Source of the DNA: Betaproteobacteria bacterium
GTDB taxonomy: Bacteria > Pseudomonadota > Gammaproteobacteria > Burkholderiales > Usitatibacteraceae
Reading direction: 5' to 3'
Assembly (NCBI GenBank): GCA_016709665.1
Contig: JADJMI010000001.1
Location: 248,001 to 312,000 of the forward strand
DNA: 64,000 bases
The notes under the pieces are model-generated. The model was not told where the DNA came from, made no database searches, and saw only the letters and a program-made list of their open reading frames with translations. The position numbers were made by a program, and so were the translations under genes. Positions 29,826-37,906 of the stretch are shown here, piece after piece (the first letter of the stretch is position 1; every line of letters begins with the position of its first letter).

Positions 29826-31832
29826 ATGCAGGACGGCCGTAAAGGCGACTTCCAGCTCTCACTGACCGAGGAGACGCTGCCCGATGCGATCTTCGTGCAC
29901 GGGGACGACGGACGACTCGTCGCCGTCAACCGGCAGGCCTGCACGCTCACCGGCTATTCCCGCGAAGAGCTGCTGCGGATGGCCGTGGTCGACATCGAGA
30001 TGGACTACGACGCCATCGCCGCCCAGGCGAAATGGCGGGCGATGCCGGCCGATGCCGTCGGGAAACTCTCGGGGCATCACCGCCGCAAGGACGGGACGCT
30101 CGTTCCCGTGGAGATCCACGTCGGCGTGCAGCAGGAAGGCGACGGGCGAATCTACGTGGGCGTCGTTCGGGACATCTCCGAACGGCTTCGCCAGGAAGCG
30201 GAGCTGCGGGAGGCGCGCGAACGCCTGCTCGCCCTGGAAAAGGAGCGGCGCGAACGCGCGGAAGGCGCGCTGGAGGCGACTCTCGAGCGCTACCGGGCGG
30301 TGTTCGACCATTGCCTCGTAGCGATCGTCGTCGCCCGCGTCTCCGATGGCGCGATCGTGGAGGTGAACGACGCCTTCGTCGCGATCTCGGGCTACAACCG
30401 GGAGGAAGTCCTCGGCAAGACGACGCAGGAGCTCGACCTGTGGGGCGATCCCGAGGATCGCGTGCGCTTCCTGCAGCGGGTCGGCGCCGGCGAATCGGTG
30501 ACCGACCTCGTCACCCGCTTCAGGCGCAAGGACGGCGAGATCCGCAAGACGATGATCACCGGCAAGGTCGTGCGCATCGGCACGGAGTCCTTCATGGTCG
30601 GGCAGGTCGCCGACACGGTGGCGCTCAGCGACGCCAAGGCGGCCCTCGTGCGCGAGCGCAAGCTGGTGCAGGCGATCGTGGACCACAGCCCCAACGGGCT
30701 CCTCATGCTCGCCGAGGACGGCCGGAACATCTGGCACAACGCGCGTCTCGAGGAACTGCTCGAATACCCGCCCGGGCTCCTGCGGCCGGGCGTCGCGCTG
30801 GAGGACGTCGTGCGCTTCAACCACGCGCGCGGCGACTATGGCGGCGAGACCTACGAGCAGGCCTTCGAGCGGACGAAGGCGCTCCAGCACGCGAAGGCGC
30901 CCGTGCGCTACGCCCGGCACGCGCGGGGCGGCACGCGCATGCTCGAGGTGGAAGTCATCCCGATGCCCGGCCTGGGCCACCTCGTCTCCTACGCGGACGT
31001 GACGGAACGCCGGCTGCACGAGCAGAAGCTCGAGAGCCTGGTGGAGGCGCGCACCGACGAGCTGCGCAGGAGCCTGCTCGAGCTGGAGCTCGCCCGGGAC
31101 GCCGCCCTGGCCGCCAGCCGCGCCAAGAGCGTCTTCCTCACCAACATGGGCCACGAGCTGCGCACGCCCCTCAACGGCATCCTCGGCATGGCCCTGCTGC
31201 TCAAGCGCACGGGTCTCTCGGACCGGCAGGAGGACCTGCTCGCCAAGATCGAGCAATCGGGCCGCAAGCTCACGGACCTGCTGGTGGAGATCCTGGATCT
31301 CTCGCAGCTCGAGACCGGGGGGCTTCCCCTCGCGAGCGAGGCCTTCCACCTCACGGCGCTGCGGGCGGCGATCCTCGACCGGTTCGAGGCGCGCGTCGCG
31401 CAGAAGCAGCTCGGCTTCGGCTTCGACATCGCGGAGGACTTCGCCGGGTTGAACCTGCGCGCCGACGCGCTGAGGCTCGAGCAGGTGCTCGCGATCCTGG
31501 TCGACAACGCCATCAAGTTCACCGAGGCCGGCGGCGTGAGCGTCGCGGCGACCGTGGCCGAATCGCGCCCCGGCAGCCTCACGGCGCGCTTCGAGGTGAA
31601 GGACACCGGCATCGGCATCGCGCCGGAACAGGGGGCGAAGCTGTTCCAGGCCTTCCAGCAACTCGACGATGGCGCGACGCGCCGCTACGGCGGAACCGGG
31701 ATGGGGCTCGCCATCGCCAAGCGGCTGGCCGCGCTCATGGGCGGCGACATGGGCTACGCGAGCGAGCCCGGCAGGGGCAGCACCTTCTGGTTCACCGCAA
31801 GGCTGGGGACAGGTGAATTCGGGGACAGGTGA
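29826..31832 (+). CDS. Multi-PAS sensor histidine kinase with repeat-derived C-terminus
   Basis: 668 residues. Three PAS modules (starting near LPDAIFVHGDDGRLVAVNRQ, VFDHCLVAIVVARVSDGAIV and IVDHSPNGLLMLAEDGRN) and a coil precede VFLTNMGHELRTPLNGILGM. The usual Ser before His is Gly here. N-box LVDNAIKFT, DTGIGI and GGTGMGLAIAKR follow. The last seven residues (TGEFGDR) and the stop codon come from the palindromic repeat at 31805, so the repeat has replaced the native 3' end without destroying the domain. No membrane span, no receiver. Confidence 0.88.
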   Translation: MQDGRKGDFQLSLTEETLPDAIFVHGDDGRLVAVNRQACTLTGYSREELLRMAVVDIEMDYDAIAAQAKWRAMPADAVGKLSGHHRRKDGTLVPVEIHVGVQQEGDGRIYVGVVRDISERLRQEAELREARERLLALEKERRERAEGALEATLERYRAVFDHCLVAIVVARVSDGAIVEVNDAFVAISGYNREEVLGKTTQELDLWGDPEDRVRFLQRVGAGESVTDLVTRFRRKDGEIRKTMITGKVVRIGTESFMVGQVADTVALSDAKAALVRERKLVQAIVDHSPNGLLMLAEDGRNIWHNARLEELLEYPPGLLRPGVALEDVVRFNHARGDYGGETYEQAFERTKALQHAKAPVRYARHARGGTRMLEVEVIPMPGLGHLVSYADVTERRLHEQKLESLVEARTDELRRSLLELELARDAALAASRAKSVFLTNMGHELRTPLNGILGMALLLKRTGLSDRQEDLLAKIEQSGRKLTDLLVEILDLSQLETGGLPLASEAFHLTALRAAILDRFEARVAQKQLGFGFDIAEDFAGLNLRADALRLEQVLAILVDNAIKFTEAGGVSVAATVAESRPGSLTARFEVKDTGIGIAPEQGAKLFQAFQQLDDGATRRYGGTGMGLAIAKRLAALMGGDMGYASEPGRGSTFWFTARLGTGEFGDR

Positions 31833-31865
31833 ATTTTTCACCTGTCCCCGAATTCACCTGTCCCC
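31805..31865. repeat. 61-bp double palindrome (REPIN-like)
   Basis: Nested inverted repeat. Each 29-bp arm contains two direct GGGGACAGGTGAA units joined by TTC, and the arms face each other across TTT. The arms are perfect. It fills the whole space between two convergent genes, supplying the stop codon of the kinase and ending 3 bp from the CoA-transferase stop. The structure matches that of REP doublets mobilised by RAYT transposases. Confidence 0.9.
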
Positions 31866-31868
31866 GAT

Positions 31869-33005
31869 TCAGCGGACCAGCACCGATGGGTTGTCGGCGC
31901 CGGCCGCGGGGCAGGCCTGCTGGGCGAGGCGCTGCCCGTTGATCTTGATGGGGTTCACGAGCATGCGCAGGTCCGGCCGCGCGGGATGGGGCACGGTCGA
32001 AACGAGGCGGTCGGCCACGAAGGGGCTGTCCAGCGCGGCGGGCAGGTCGTGCACCGGTGCGATGGGCAGCACACCGCCGAGCTTGCCGAGCCAATAGGCG
32101 GTGGGCTGCGCGCGGAAGGCGAGGTCCAGCTCCGCCGTGAGCGCCGCGCGATTCTCGTTGCGGGCCTTCGCGGTGGAAAAGCGCGGGTCCGTGGCCATGT
32201 CGTTCCGGCCGATCACCTCCAGCAACGCCGACCAGAACTTCTCCGTGAGGCACATCACGAACACCCAGCCGTCCGCGGTGGGCAGCGTCTGCACGGGCGC
32301 GAGGGAAAAGTGCGCGCTGCGCGGCTGTCGCGCCGGCACGTGGCCCTCGTTCAGGTACCACAGGGCGGCGTAGCCGAGCTGGTGCAGCGCCGCGTCGAAC
32401 AGGCACGTATCGACGTCGCAGCCCTTGCCCGTCGAGCGGGCGTGCACCAGCGCCGCGAGCAGGCCCACCATCGCGGTGAGGCCCGTGGTGTGGTCCACCA
32501 TCGAGGGCGCGCCGATGCGCGTGGGCGGGCCGTCGGGCTCCCCGGTGAGCGCCATGAGCCCCGCCTCGGCCTGCATGAGGTAGTCGTAGCCCGGCCAGGC
32601 CGCGCGCTCGTTGTCGCGCCCGTAGGCCGAGATGTGCACGCAGACGATCGCGGGCTTCACCGTCGAGAGCGCCGCGTAGTCCAGGCCCATCTTCGCGGGC
32701 AGGTCGCCGCGCAGGTTGTTGAGCACCACGTCGGCCGTCGCGACGAGTTTCACGAGCGCGGCCTTGCCCTCCGCGCTGCGCAGGTCGAGCGTGACGCTCT
32801 TCTTGTTGCTGTTCCACGTCTGGAAATACTCGCTGTCGTTCTCCCCGAGGAAGAACGGCCCGGTCTTGCGCGCCGGGTCGCCGCCGGTGGCGAGGTTCTC
32901 GACCTTGATGACTTCCGCGCCGAGGTCCGCGAGGAACATCGAGCCGTAGGGGGCCGCGCCGAACTGTTCGACGGAAACGACGCGCACGCCCGCGAGGAGC
33001 TTCAT
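31869..33005 (-). CDS. CaiB/BaiF-family CoA transferase
   Basis: 378-residue class III CoA transferase, moving CoA between organic acids. Landmarks: GVRVVSVEQFGAAPYGSMFL, LGAEVIKVENLATGGDPAR, NNLRGDLPAKMGLDYAALS, AAWPGYDYLMQAEAGLMALT (region of the catalytic Asp) and GKGCDVDTCLFDAALHQL. AAAGGA precedes the ATG. It is divergent from the nitroreductase-lyase operon but adjacent to its regulator, so it probably activates the same acid that the HMG-CoA-lyase-like enzyme later cleaves. Substrate unknown. Intact. Confidence 0.92.
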   Translation of the reverse strand: MKLLAGVRVVSVEQFGAAPYGSMFLADLGAEVIKVENLATGGDPARKTGPFFLGENDSEYFQTWNSNKKSVTLDLRSAEGKAALVKLVATADVVLNNLRGDLPAKMGLDYAALSTVKPAIVCVHISAYGRDNERAAWPGYDYLMQAEAGLMALTGEPDGPPTRIGAPSMVDHTTGLTAMVGLLAALVHARSTGKGCDVDTCLFDAALHQLGYAALWYLNEGHVPARQPRSAHFSLAPVQTLPTADGWVFVMCLTEKFWSALLEVIGRNDMATDPRFSTAKARNENRAALTAELDLAFRAQPTAYWLGKLGGVLPIAPVHDLPAALDSPFVADRLVSTVPHPARPDLRMLVNPIKINGQRLAQQACPAAGADNPSVLVR

Positions 33006-33019
33006 GGGAATCCTTTCGT

Positions 33020-33739
33020 TCAGGCCGGCTGGATGCGCAGCCGGGTGTTGTGGCTCAGGCGTTCGCCCGGATACAGGCCGACGGTGGCCATGAGCGGGCG
33101 GCCCTCGCCGTCGAAATAGTGGCGGATGACCTTGAGGGCGGGCTGCCCGGCCTTGCCCGAGAGCGTCGCGGCCTGCGCCCGCGTGAGCGAGACGGCATCG
33201 ATGCGCTGGACCACCTCCGCGATGCCCACCGCGTAGCGCCGCTCGACGAGCCGCAGCACGGGGATGTGGCCCTTCTCGATCTCGCCGATGACATCCGCGT
33301 GCTCGGGGCGGAGGTAGACCTTCAGGTGCCCGACCGGCAGCTTCTCCTTCGGGCGGAAGCGCAGGAGCGAGACGCGGACCAGCTCCTGCCCGGGGCGCGC
33401 GCCCGATTCCGCGGCGAGCGCTTCGTCCACCACCACGCTTTCGTGGCCCAGGATCTTCATGCGCGTGGCCTCGCCGAACTGGATGATCTCCTCGAGCGTT
33501 CCCGCGCCGTGGACGAAGCTGGCAGCCGGCGCCCGGGCGCGAACGACCGTGCCGACGCCCGCGCGCGCGTTCAGCAGGCCCTGGGCCTTCAGGTCCCGCA
33601 GGGCCTCGCGCACGGTGTGGCGGCTCACGTCGAAGCGGCGCTGCAGCTCCGCCTCCGTGGGGATGGCCGTGCCGACGGGGTACTGGCCCTGCTCGATCTG
33701 CCGGCGAAGGTGCCGCGCGAGGTTGACGACCTTGGTCAT
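33020..33739 (-). CDS. GntR/HutC-family regulator with UTRA domain
   Basis: 239 residues. The N-terminal winged helix is LARHLRRQIEQGQYPVGTAI then RRFDVSRHTVREALRDLKAQ. The UTRA effector domain follows: FGEATRMKILGHESVVVDEA, VRVSLLRFRPKEKLPVGHL and DGEGRPLMATVGLYPGER. It lies between the CoA transferase (14 bp downstream) and the divergent nitroreductase operon. Likely a ligand-relieved repressor of both arms acting at the palindrome at 33748. Confidence 0.9.
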   Translation of the reverse strand: MTKVVNLARHLRRQIEQGQYPVGTAIPTEAELQRRFDVSRHTVREALRDLKAQGLLNARAGVGTVVRARAPAASFVHGAGTLEEIIQFGEATRMKILGHESVVVDEALAAESGARPGQELVRVSLLRFRPKEKLPVGHLKVYLRPEHADVIGEIEKGHIPVLRLVERRYAVGIAEVVQRIDAVSLTRAQAATLSGKAGQPALKVIRHYFDGEGRPLMATVGLYPGERLSHNTRLRIQPA

Positions 33740-33747
33740 GACGGCTA

Positions 33748-33759
33748 TTGTACGGACAA
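33748..33759. promoter_or_regulatory. Candidate operator for the UTRA regulator
   Basis: TTGTACGGACAA, a 12-bp palindrome with two mismatches at the centre, in the 40-bp divergent gap between regulator and nitroreductase. TTGT/ACAA arms are usual for GntR-family operators. It would overlap both ribosome-site regions or promoters. Confidence 0.5.
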
Positions 33760-33779
33760 ACGGATAAAGGTCAATTTCG

Positions 33780-34472
33780 ATGCGTTCCCTGCCCACGGAC
33801 GAAGCGATCGCCACCCGGCGCTCGGTCCGCGCCTTCCTCCCCCTGCCGGTCGCGCGCGAGACGGTCGAGACGCTCCTCGCCGCCGCCGCGCGGGCGCCGA
33901 GCGGCTCCAACATCCAGCCCTGGAAGGTGCGCGTGGTCGCCGGGGAGGTGCGCGACCGCCTCGTGCGCGCCGTGCTCGCCGCGGACGAGGCCGAGGGCAC
34001 CGCCGTCCACAAGCGCGAATGGAACTACTACCCCGTCAACTGGCGCGAGCCCTACCTCGGCCGGCGGCGCAAGGTCGGCTTCGATCTCTACGGGCTCATG
34101 GGCATCTCGCGGCGCGACCTCGCGGGCATGGCCGCCCAGCGGCGGCGCAACTACGAATTCTTCGGCGCGCCCGTGGGCCTCGTCTTCACGCTCGACGAGG
34201 ACCTCGAGATCGGCAGCTGGCTCGACCTGGGCATCTTCATCGGCACGTTCGTCGTCGCCGCGCGCGGCATGGGGCTCGATACCTGCCCGCAGGCGGCCTT
34301 CGCGGACTTCCACGCCGTCCTGCGGCGCGAGCTCGGCATCCCGCAGAACGAGATCGTCATCTGCGGCATGGCCCTGGGCCACGCGGATCCGGCGGCGCCG
34401 GAGAATCGCCTCGCCACCGAACGCGCCACGCCCGCGGAATTCGCCACTTTCGAAGGGTTCCCCCCCGCATGA
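33780..34472 (+). CDS. Nitroreductase-family flavoprotein
   Basis: 230 residues, FMN-dependent NAD(P)H oxidoreductase fold. TRRSVRAFLPLPVARETVET and AARAPSGSNIQPWKVRVV carry the FMN-phosphate contacts. The end region GLDTCPQAAFADFH and IVICGMALGHADPAAPEN is typical of the subgroup. AAAGG lies nine bases before the ATG. It is first gene of a plus-strand operon with ATGA overlap to the next gene. Its role in acid breakdown is unclear; family members reduce nitro, quinone or enone groups. Confidence 0.9.
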   Translation: MRSLPTDEAIATRRSVRAFLPLPVARETVETLLAAAARAPSGSNIQPWKVRVVAGEVRDRLVRAVLAADEAEGTAVHKREWNYYPVNWREPYLGRRRKVGFDLYGLMGISRRDLAGMAAQRRRNYEFFGAPVGLVFTLDEDLEIGSWLDLGIFIGTFVVAARGMGLDTCPQAAFADFHAVLRRELGIPQNEIVICGMALGHADPAAPENRLATERATPAEFATFEGFPPA

Positions 34473-35572
34473 CGCAAACCCTCGACATCGCCGTGCTCCC
34501 CGGCGACGGCATCGGCCGGGAAGTGATGCCCGCCTGCCTCGCGATCCTCTCCGCCGCCGAGGCGCTCACCGGCGGCCCGGCCCTGCGGTGCACGAACTGG
34601 CCGGCCGGCGCGCTCCACTACCGCGACCACGGCGAGGCCCTGCCCGCCGCCACGCTCGCCGCCTGCGGCCAGGCGGATGCCATCCTTTTCGGCGCCATGG
34701 GCTGGCCGGACATCCGCTACCCGGACGGCACGGAACCCATCCCGCAGCTCGACCTGCGCATGGCCTTCGACCTCTACGCCGGCGTGCGCCCCATCCGCTG
34801 GTTCCCGGGGCTGCCGCGCGTGCTGGCCGATCCGCGCGCCGAACAAGTCGACTTCGTGCTCGTGCGCGAGCAGACGGAGGGCCTGTTCTACGCCCGGGGC
34901 CGGGGCCGGATGGTGGACGACGCCGAGGCCTACGACACCATGCAGATCACCCGCAAGGGCACGGCGCGGGTGAGCGAGTTCGCCTTCGCCCTCGCGAAGC
35001 GGCGGCGGGCCCGCCGCGGCAAGGCCACCGTCACGTGCGTGGACAAGTCGAACGTGTTCGCTTCCATGGCCTTCTTCCGCAAGGTCTTCGACGACGTGGC
35101 GCGGGTTCATCCGTCGGTCGCGGCCGACTACGCCTACGTGGACGCGATGGCCCTCAACATGGTGAAGAAGCCCTGGGCGCTCGACGTGCTGGTCACGGAG
35201 AACATGTTCGGCGACATCCTTTCGGACCTGGGCGCGGGCCTCATCGGCGGCATGGGCATGGCGCCTTCCGCGGACATCGGCGATGCGCACGGGCTCTTCC
35301 AGCCGGCCCACGGCACCGCGCCGGACATCGCGGGCCAGGGCAAGGCCAACCCGTCGGCGATGATCCTGTCGGCCGCGATGATGCTCGACTGGCTCGCCGA
35401 CCGGCATTCGGAACCTTCGCTGGAGCGTCGGGCGAGGCTTCTCGAGCGGGCGCTGGAAGCCGCCCTTGGCGCCGGCACCGTGCCGATGGAGATCGGCGGC
35501 GGCGCGGGCCTCGACGAGATGACCCGCGCCACCCTGGCCGCGCTGCCGGGCGCGATGGGGGATCGGCCATGA
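34469..35572 (+). CDS. Isopropylmalate/tartrate dehydrogenase-like beta-decarboxylating dehydrogenase
   Basis: 367 residues, oxidises a 2-hydroxy dicarboxylate with NAD and loses CO2. Landmarks: IAVLPGDGIGREVMPA, ILFGAMGWPDIRYPDG (not the LeuB GAVGGPKW form), the FVLVREQTEGLFYARG arginine loop, TCVDKSNVFASMAFFR (Lys) and VTENMFGDILSDLGAGLIGG (metal-binding Asp), FQPAHGTAPDIAGQGKANPS. Divergence in the GAMG loop argues for a D-malate/tartrate-type substrate rather than leucine synthesis. Start overlaps the previous stop (ATGA), as does the next gene. Confidence 0.88.
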   Translation: MTQTLDIAVLPGDGIGREVMPACLAILSAAEALTGGPALRCTNWPAGALHYRDHGEALPAATLAACGQADAILFGAMGWPDIRYPDGTEPIPQLDLRMAFDLYAGVRPIRWFPGLPRVLADPRAEQVDFVLVREQTEGLFYARGRGRMVDDAEAYDTMQITRKGTARVSEFAFALAKRRRARRGKATVTCVDKSNVFASMAFFRKVFDDVARVHPSVAADYAYVDAMALNMVKKPWALDVLVTENMFGDILSDLGAGLIGGMGMAPSADIGDAHGLFQPAHGTAPDIAGQGKANPSAMILSAAMMLDWLADRHSEPSLERRARLLERALEAALGAGTVPMEIGGGAGLDEMTRATLAALPGAMGDRP

Positions 35573-35865
35573 GCTACGTCGTCACCGTGCATTTCGCGGC
35601 GAAGCCGGCGCACCGCGAAGCCTTCCGCACCGCGATGGTCGAGAACGCCACGGCCTCGCGCGAACGCGAGCCCGGCTGCCGCCAGTTCGACGTGTGCGAA
35701 AGCGCGGACGGCGCATCGATCTTCCTCTACGAGATCTACGACGACGAGGCCGCCTTCCGCGCCCACCTCGCCACCGATCACTACCGGCGCTTCGACGACA
35801 CCGCGTCGCCGTGGGTGGACGAGAAGCGCGTGGTCACCTTCAACCGCCTCGATCCCCGGACCTGA
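35569..35865 (+). CDS. Antibiotic-biosynthesis monooxygenase-fold small enzyme
   Basis: 98 residues, dimeric alpha/beta barrel (ABM) fold: YVVTVHFAAKPAHREAFRTA, ATASREREPGCRQFDVCESA and FLYEIYDDEAAFRAHLATDH. Members act as cofactor-free monooxygenases or isomerases on small carbonyl compounds, or have no known activity. Start overlaps the dehydrogenase stop (ATGA); the lyase follows after 3 bp. Position between catabolic genes suggests a side-chain oxidation or scavenging step. Confidence 0.85.
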   Translation: MSYVVTVHFAAKPAHREAFRTAMVENATASREREPGCRQFDVCESADGASIFLYEIYDDEAAFRAHLATDHYRRFDDTASPWVDEKRVVTFNRLDPRT

Positions 35866-35868
35866 CCC

Positions 35869-36828
35869 ATGCACATCCCGAAGAAGATGCTCGTCGTCGA
35901 CGTCGCCCCGCGCGACGGCCTGCAGAGCCTGCCCAAGTGGATCCCCACGGACGAAAAGGTGTGGCTGTGCGACCGCCTCACGGATCTCGGCGTGCCCGTG
36001 GTGGAGGTCGCGAGCTTCGCCCACCCCAAGGTGGTGCCCAACATGCGCGATGCCGAGGAGGTGTTCGCGCGCATCCGCAGGAAGCCCGGCGTGGTCTACC
36101 GCGGGCAGGCGCCCAACGTGCGCGGCGCACACCGGGCGATCGAAGCGAAGGTGGGCGAGATGCTCGGGCTCATCACGGTGAGCGAGACGTACACCCACCA
36201 CAACCAGAACATGTCGAACGAGCAGGCCATCGAGCAGAACATCCAGTCCTTCCGCCTGGCCGAGCGCGAGGGCATCCCGTTCGTCATGGCGCTCGGCATG
36301 GCCTTCTGGTGCCCGTACGAGGGCCTCATCCCGGAGGAAGCGGTGATCGCCATGGTGGGCCGCTTCCGCGACGCGGGCATCAAGCGGCAGTACCTCGCCG
36401 GCTCGATCGGCATGGAGGACCCGGCGCACGTGAACCGGCTCTTCCGCCGCCTCTACGAGAAGTACCCCGACGTGGAGCTGGGCTTCCACATCCACAACCT
36501 CTCGGGCATGGCCACGGCCAACATCGTGGCGGCCATGGACGCGGGGGTACACTGGCTCGAAGGCGCCATCTGCGGCATCGGTGGCGGGATGGCCATCCCG
36601 ACGAGCGTGGGCAAGGTCGGCAACTATCCGATGGAAGACCTCGTTACCATGCTGGAGGAGATGGGCGTCGAGACCGGCCTCAAGTCGGCCGAGGTCATCG
36701 CCGCGGCCAAGGAGATCGGCGCGCGGCTGGGCATTCCCGTCGAAAGCCACCGCGGCACCGGGTGCACGCGCGAGGAAGTGATGCGCGCGGGCGCCGACAA
36801 TCCCAACCACCCCCAGGTCACGGCCTGA
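35869..36828 (+). CDS. Hydroxymethylglutaryl-CoA lyase-family enzyme
   Basis: 319 residues, TIM-barrel lyase cleaving a 3-hydroxy-3-methyl acyl-CoA to acetyl-CoA and a keto acid. Landmarks: VVDVAPRDGLQSLPKWIPTD (metal Asp and Arg), GVPVVEVASFAHPKVVPNM, ETYTHHNQNMSNEQAIEQN, GFHIHNLSGMATANIVAAMD (HxH metal ligands) and EGAICGIGGGMAIPTSVGKV (catalytic Cys loop). With the CaiB transferase nearby the pair could activate and split a C5-C6 dicarboxylic acid. Exact substrate unknown. Confidence 0.92.
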   Translation: MHIPKKMLVVDVAPRDGLQSLPKWIPTDEKVWLCDRLTDLGVPVVEVASFAHPKVVPNMRDAEEVFARIRRKPGVVYRGQAPNVRGAHRAIEAKVGEMLGLITVSETYTHHNQNMSNEQAIEQNIQSFRLAEREGIPFVMALGMAFWCPYEGLIPEEAVIAMVGRFRDAGIKRQYLAGSIGMEDPAHVNRLFRRLYEKYPDVELGFHIHNLSGMATANIVAAMDAGVHWLEGAICGIGGGMAIPTSVGKVGNYPMEDLVTMLEEMGVETGLKSAEVIAAAKEIGARLGIPVESHRGTGCTREEVMRAGADNPNHPQVTA

Positions 36829-36860
36829 GTAACGCAACCCGCAACGAGGAGGAATCAACC

Positions 36861-37832
36861 ATGTTTTCACGCATCGCTCGCGCAGTCGTCGCCGGCGCGC
36901 TCCTGGCCTTCGGCACGATGGCCGCCGCGCAGCAGTACCCCACGAAGCCCGTCCGCCTCATCGTCCCGTTCCCCGCCGGGCAGGCGACGGATCTGGCCGC
37001 GCGCCTCATCGCCGAGGCGCTCGGCAAGGAATGGGGCCAGTCCGTCGTGGTCGAGAACATCGGTGGCGGCGCCGGCATCCCGGGCATGGTGGCGGCGAAG
37101 AACGCGCCGGCCGACGGCTACACCCTCGCCATGGGCACGAGCGCCGTGCTGGTGGTGAACCCGGCCATCATGAGCTCGATCCCCTACGACCCGCTGAACG
37201 ACTTCGTGCTGATCGGGCCGGTGTTCCGCAACCCGCTCATCATCGTGGCCACGGAGAAGTCGCCGTACCGCTCGGTGAAAGACCTCGTGGAAGCCGCGAA
37301 GAAGAACCCCGGCAAGCTCAACTGGGGCTATCCGGGCGCGGGCACGACGCAGCATCTCACCGGCGAGCTCTTCAAGCAGGTGGCGGGCGTGGACATCCAG
37401 GGCGTCATGTACAAGGGCAGCGCCGCGGCCGTGCAGGACCTGCTGGGCGGCCAGATCGAGCTGTCGGTCGACGGCATCGGCCCCAACCTGCCGCACATCA
37501 AGTCCGGCAAGCTGCGCGCGCTGGCCTCGACGGGCGAGAACCGCGCCACCCAGTTGCCCGACGTGCCCACCGTGGCCGAGCAGGGCTACCCGGGCTTCTC
37601 CGGCGAAGGCTGGGGCGGCGTGGTGGTGACGAAGGGCGCGCCGGCGGACATCGTGGCCAAGGTTTCGCGCGACCTCGCCAAGGTGATGAACGACCCGGTC
37701 CTGCAGGAGCGCCTCGTGAAGGCCGGCCTCGCGGTGGACAACATGCCGCGCGAGCAGTGGATCGCTTTCGCCAAGAAGACGCACGCCACCTGGGGCGACG
37801 TCGCCCGCCGCAACAACATCAAGCTGCAGTGA
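36861..37832 (+). CDS. Bug/TctC-family extracytoplasmic solute receptor
   Basis: 323 residues with signal peptide (MFSRIARAVVAGALLAFG, cleaved after AAA-Q). It has QQYPTKPVRLIVPFPAG, VVENIGGGAGIPGMVAAKNA, GVMYKGSAAAVQDLLGGQIE and LRALASTGENRATQLPDVPT. Strong GAGGAGGAA ribosome site. It is last gene of the nitroreductase-lyase operon, so it should bind the same substrate. It is clearly paralogous to the receptor at 846, which sits in another GntR-controlled cluster. No TctAB partner. Confidence 0.93.
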   Translation: MFSRIARAVVAGALLAFGTMAAAQQYPTKPVRLIVPFPAGQATDLAARLIAEALGKEWGQSVVVENIGGGAGIPGMVAAKNAPADGYTLAMGTSAVLVVNPAIMSSIPYDPLNDFVLIGPVFRNPLIIVATEKSPYRSVKDLVEAAKKNPGKLNWGYPGAGTTQHLTGELFKQVAGVDIQGVMYKGSAAAVQDLLGGQIELSVDGIGPNLPHIKSGKLRALASTGENRATQLPDVPTVAEQGYPGFSGEGWGGVVVTKGAPADIVAKVSRDLAKVMNDPVLQERLVKAGLAVDNMPREQWIAFAKKTHATWGDVARRNNIKLQ

Positions 37833-37837
37833 AAATC

Positions 37838-37866
37838 GGGGACAGGTGAATTTTTCACCTGTCCCC
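37838..37866. repeat. 29-bp palindrome, single REP pair
   Basis: GGGGACAGGTGAA, TTT, TTCACCTGTCCCC: perfect 13-bp arms. It starts 5 bp after the receptor stop and could act as a terminator-like hairpin. Identical in sequence to the copy at 38730. Confidence 0.92.
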
Positions 37867-37906
37867 AATACTCCTGCACCTTGGGGTCCCCGGTTTCGGC
37901 GCGAAC

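Noticed and set aside
34469..35572. leuB (3-isopropylmalate dehydrogenase for leucine synthesis)
   Set aside because: The GAVGGPKW loop is replaced by GAMGWPDI and the neighbours are catabolic, so I list it as a tartrate/malate-type relative without a symbol.
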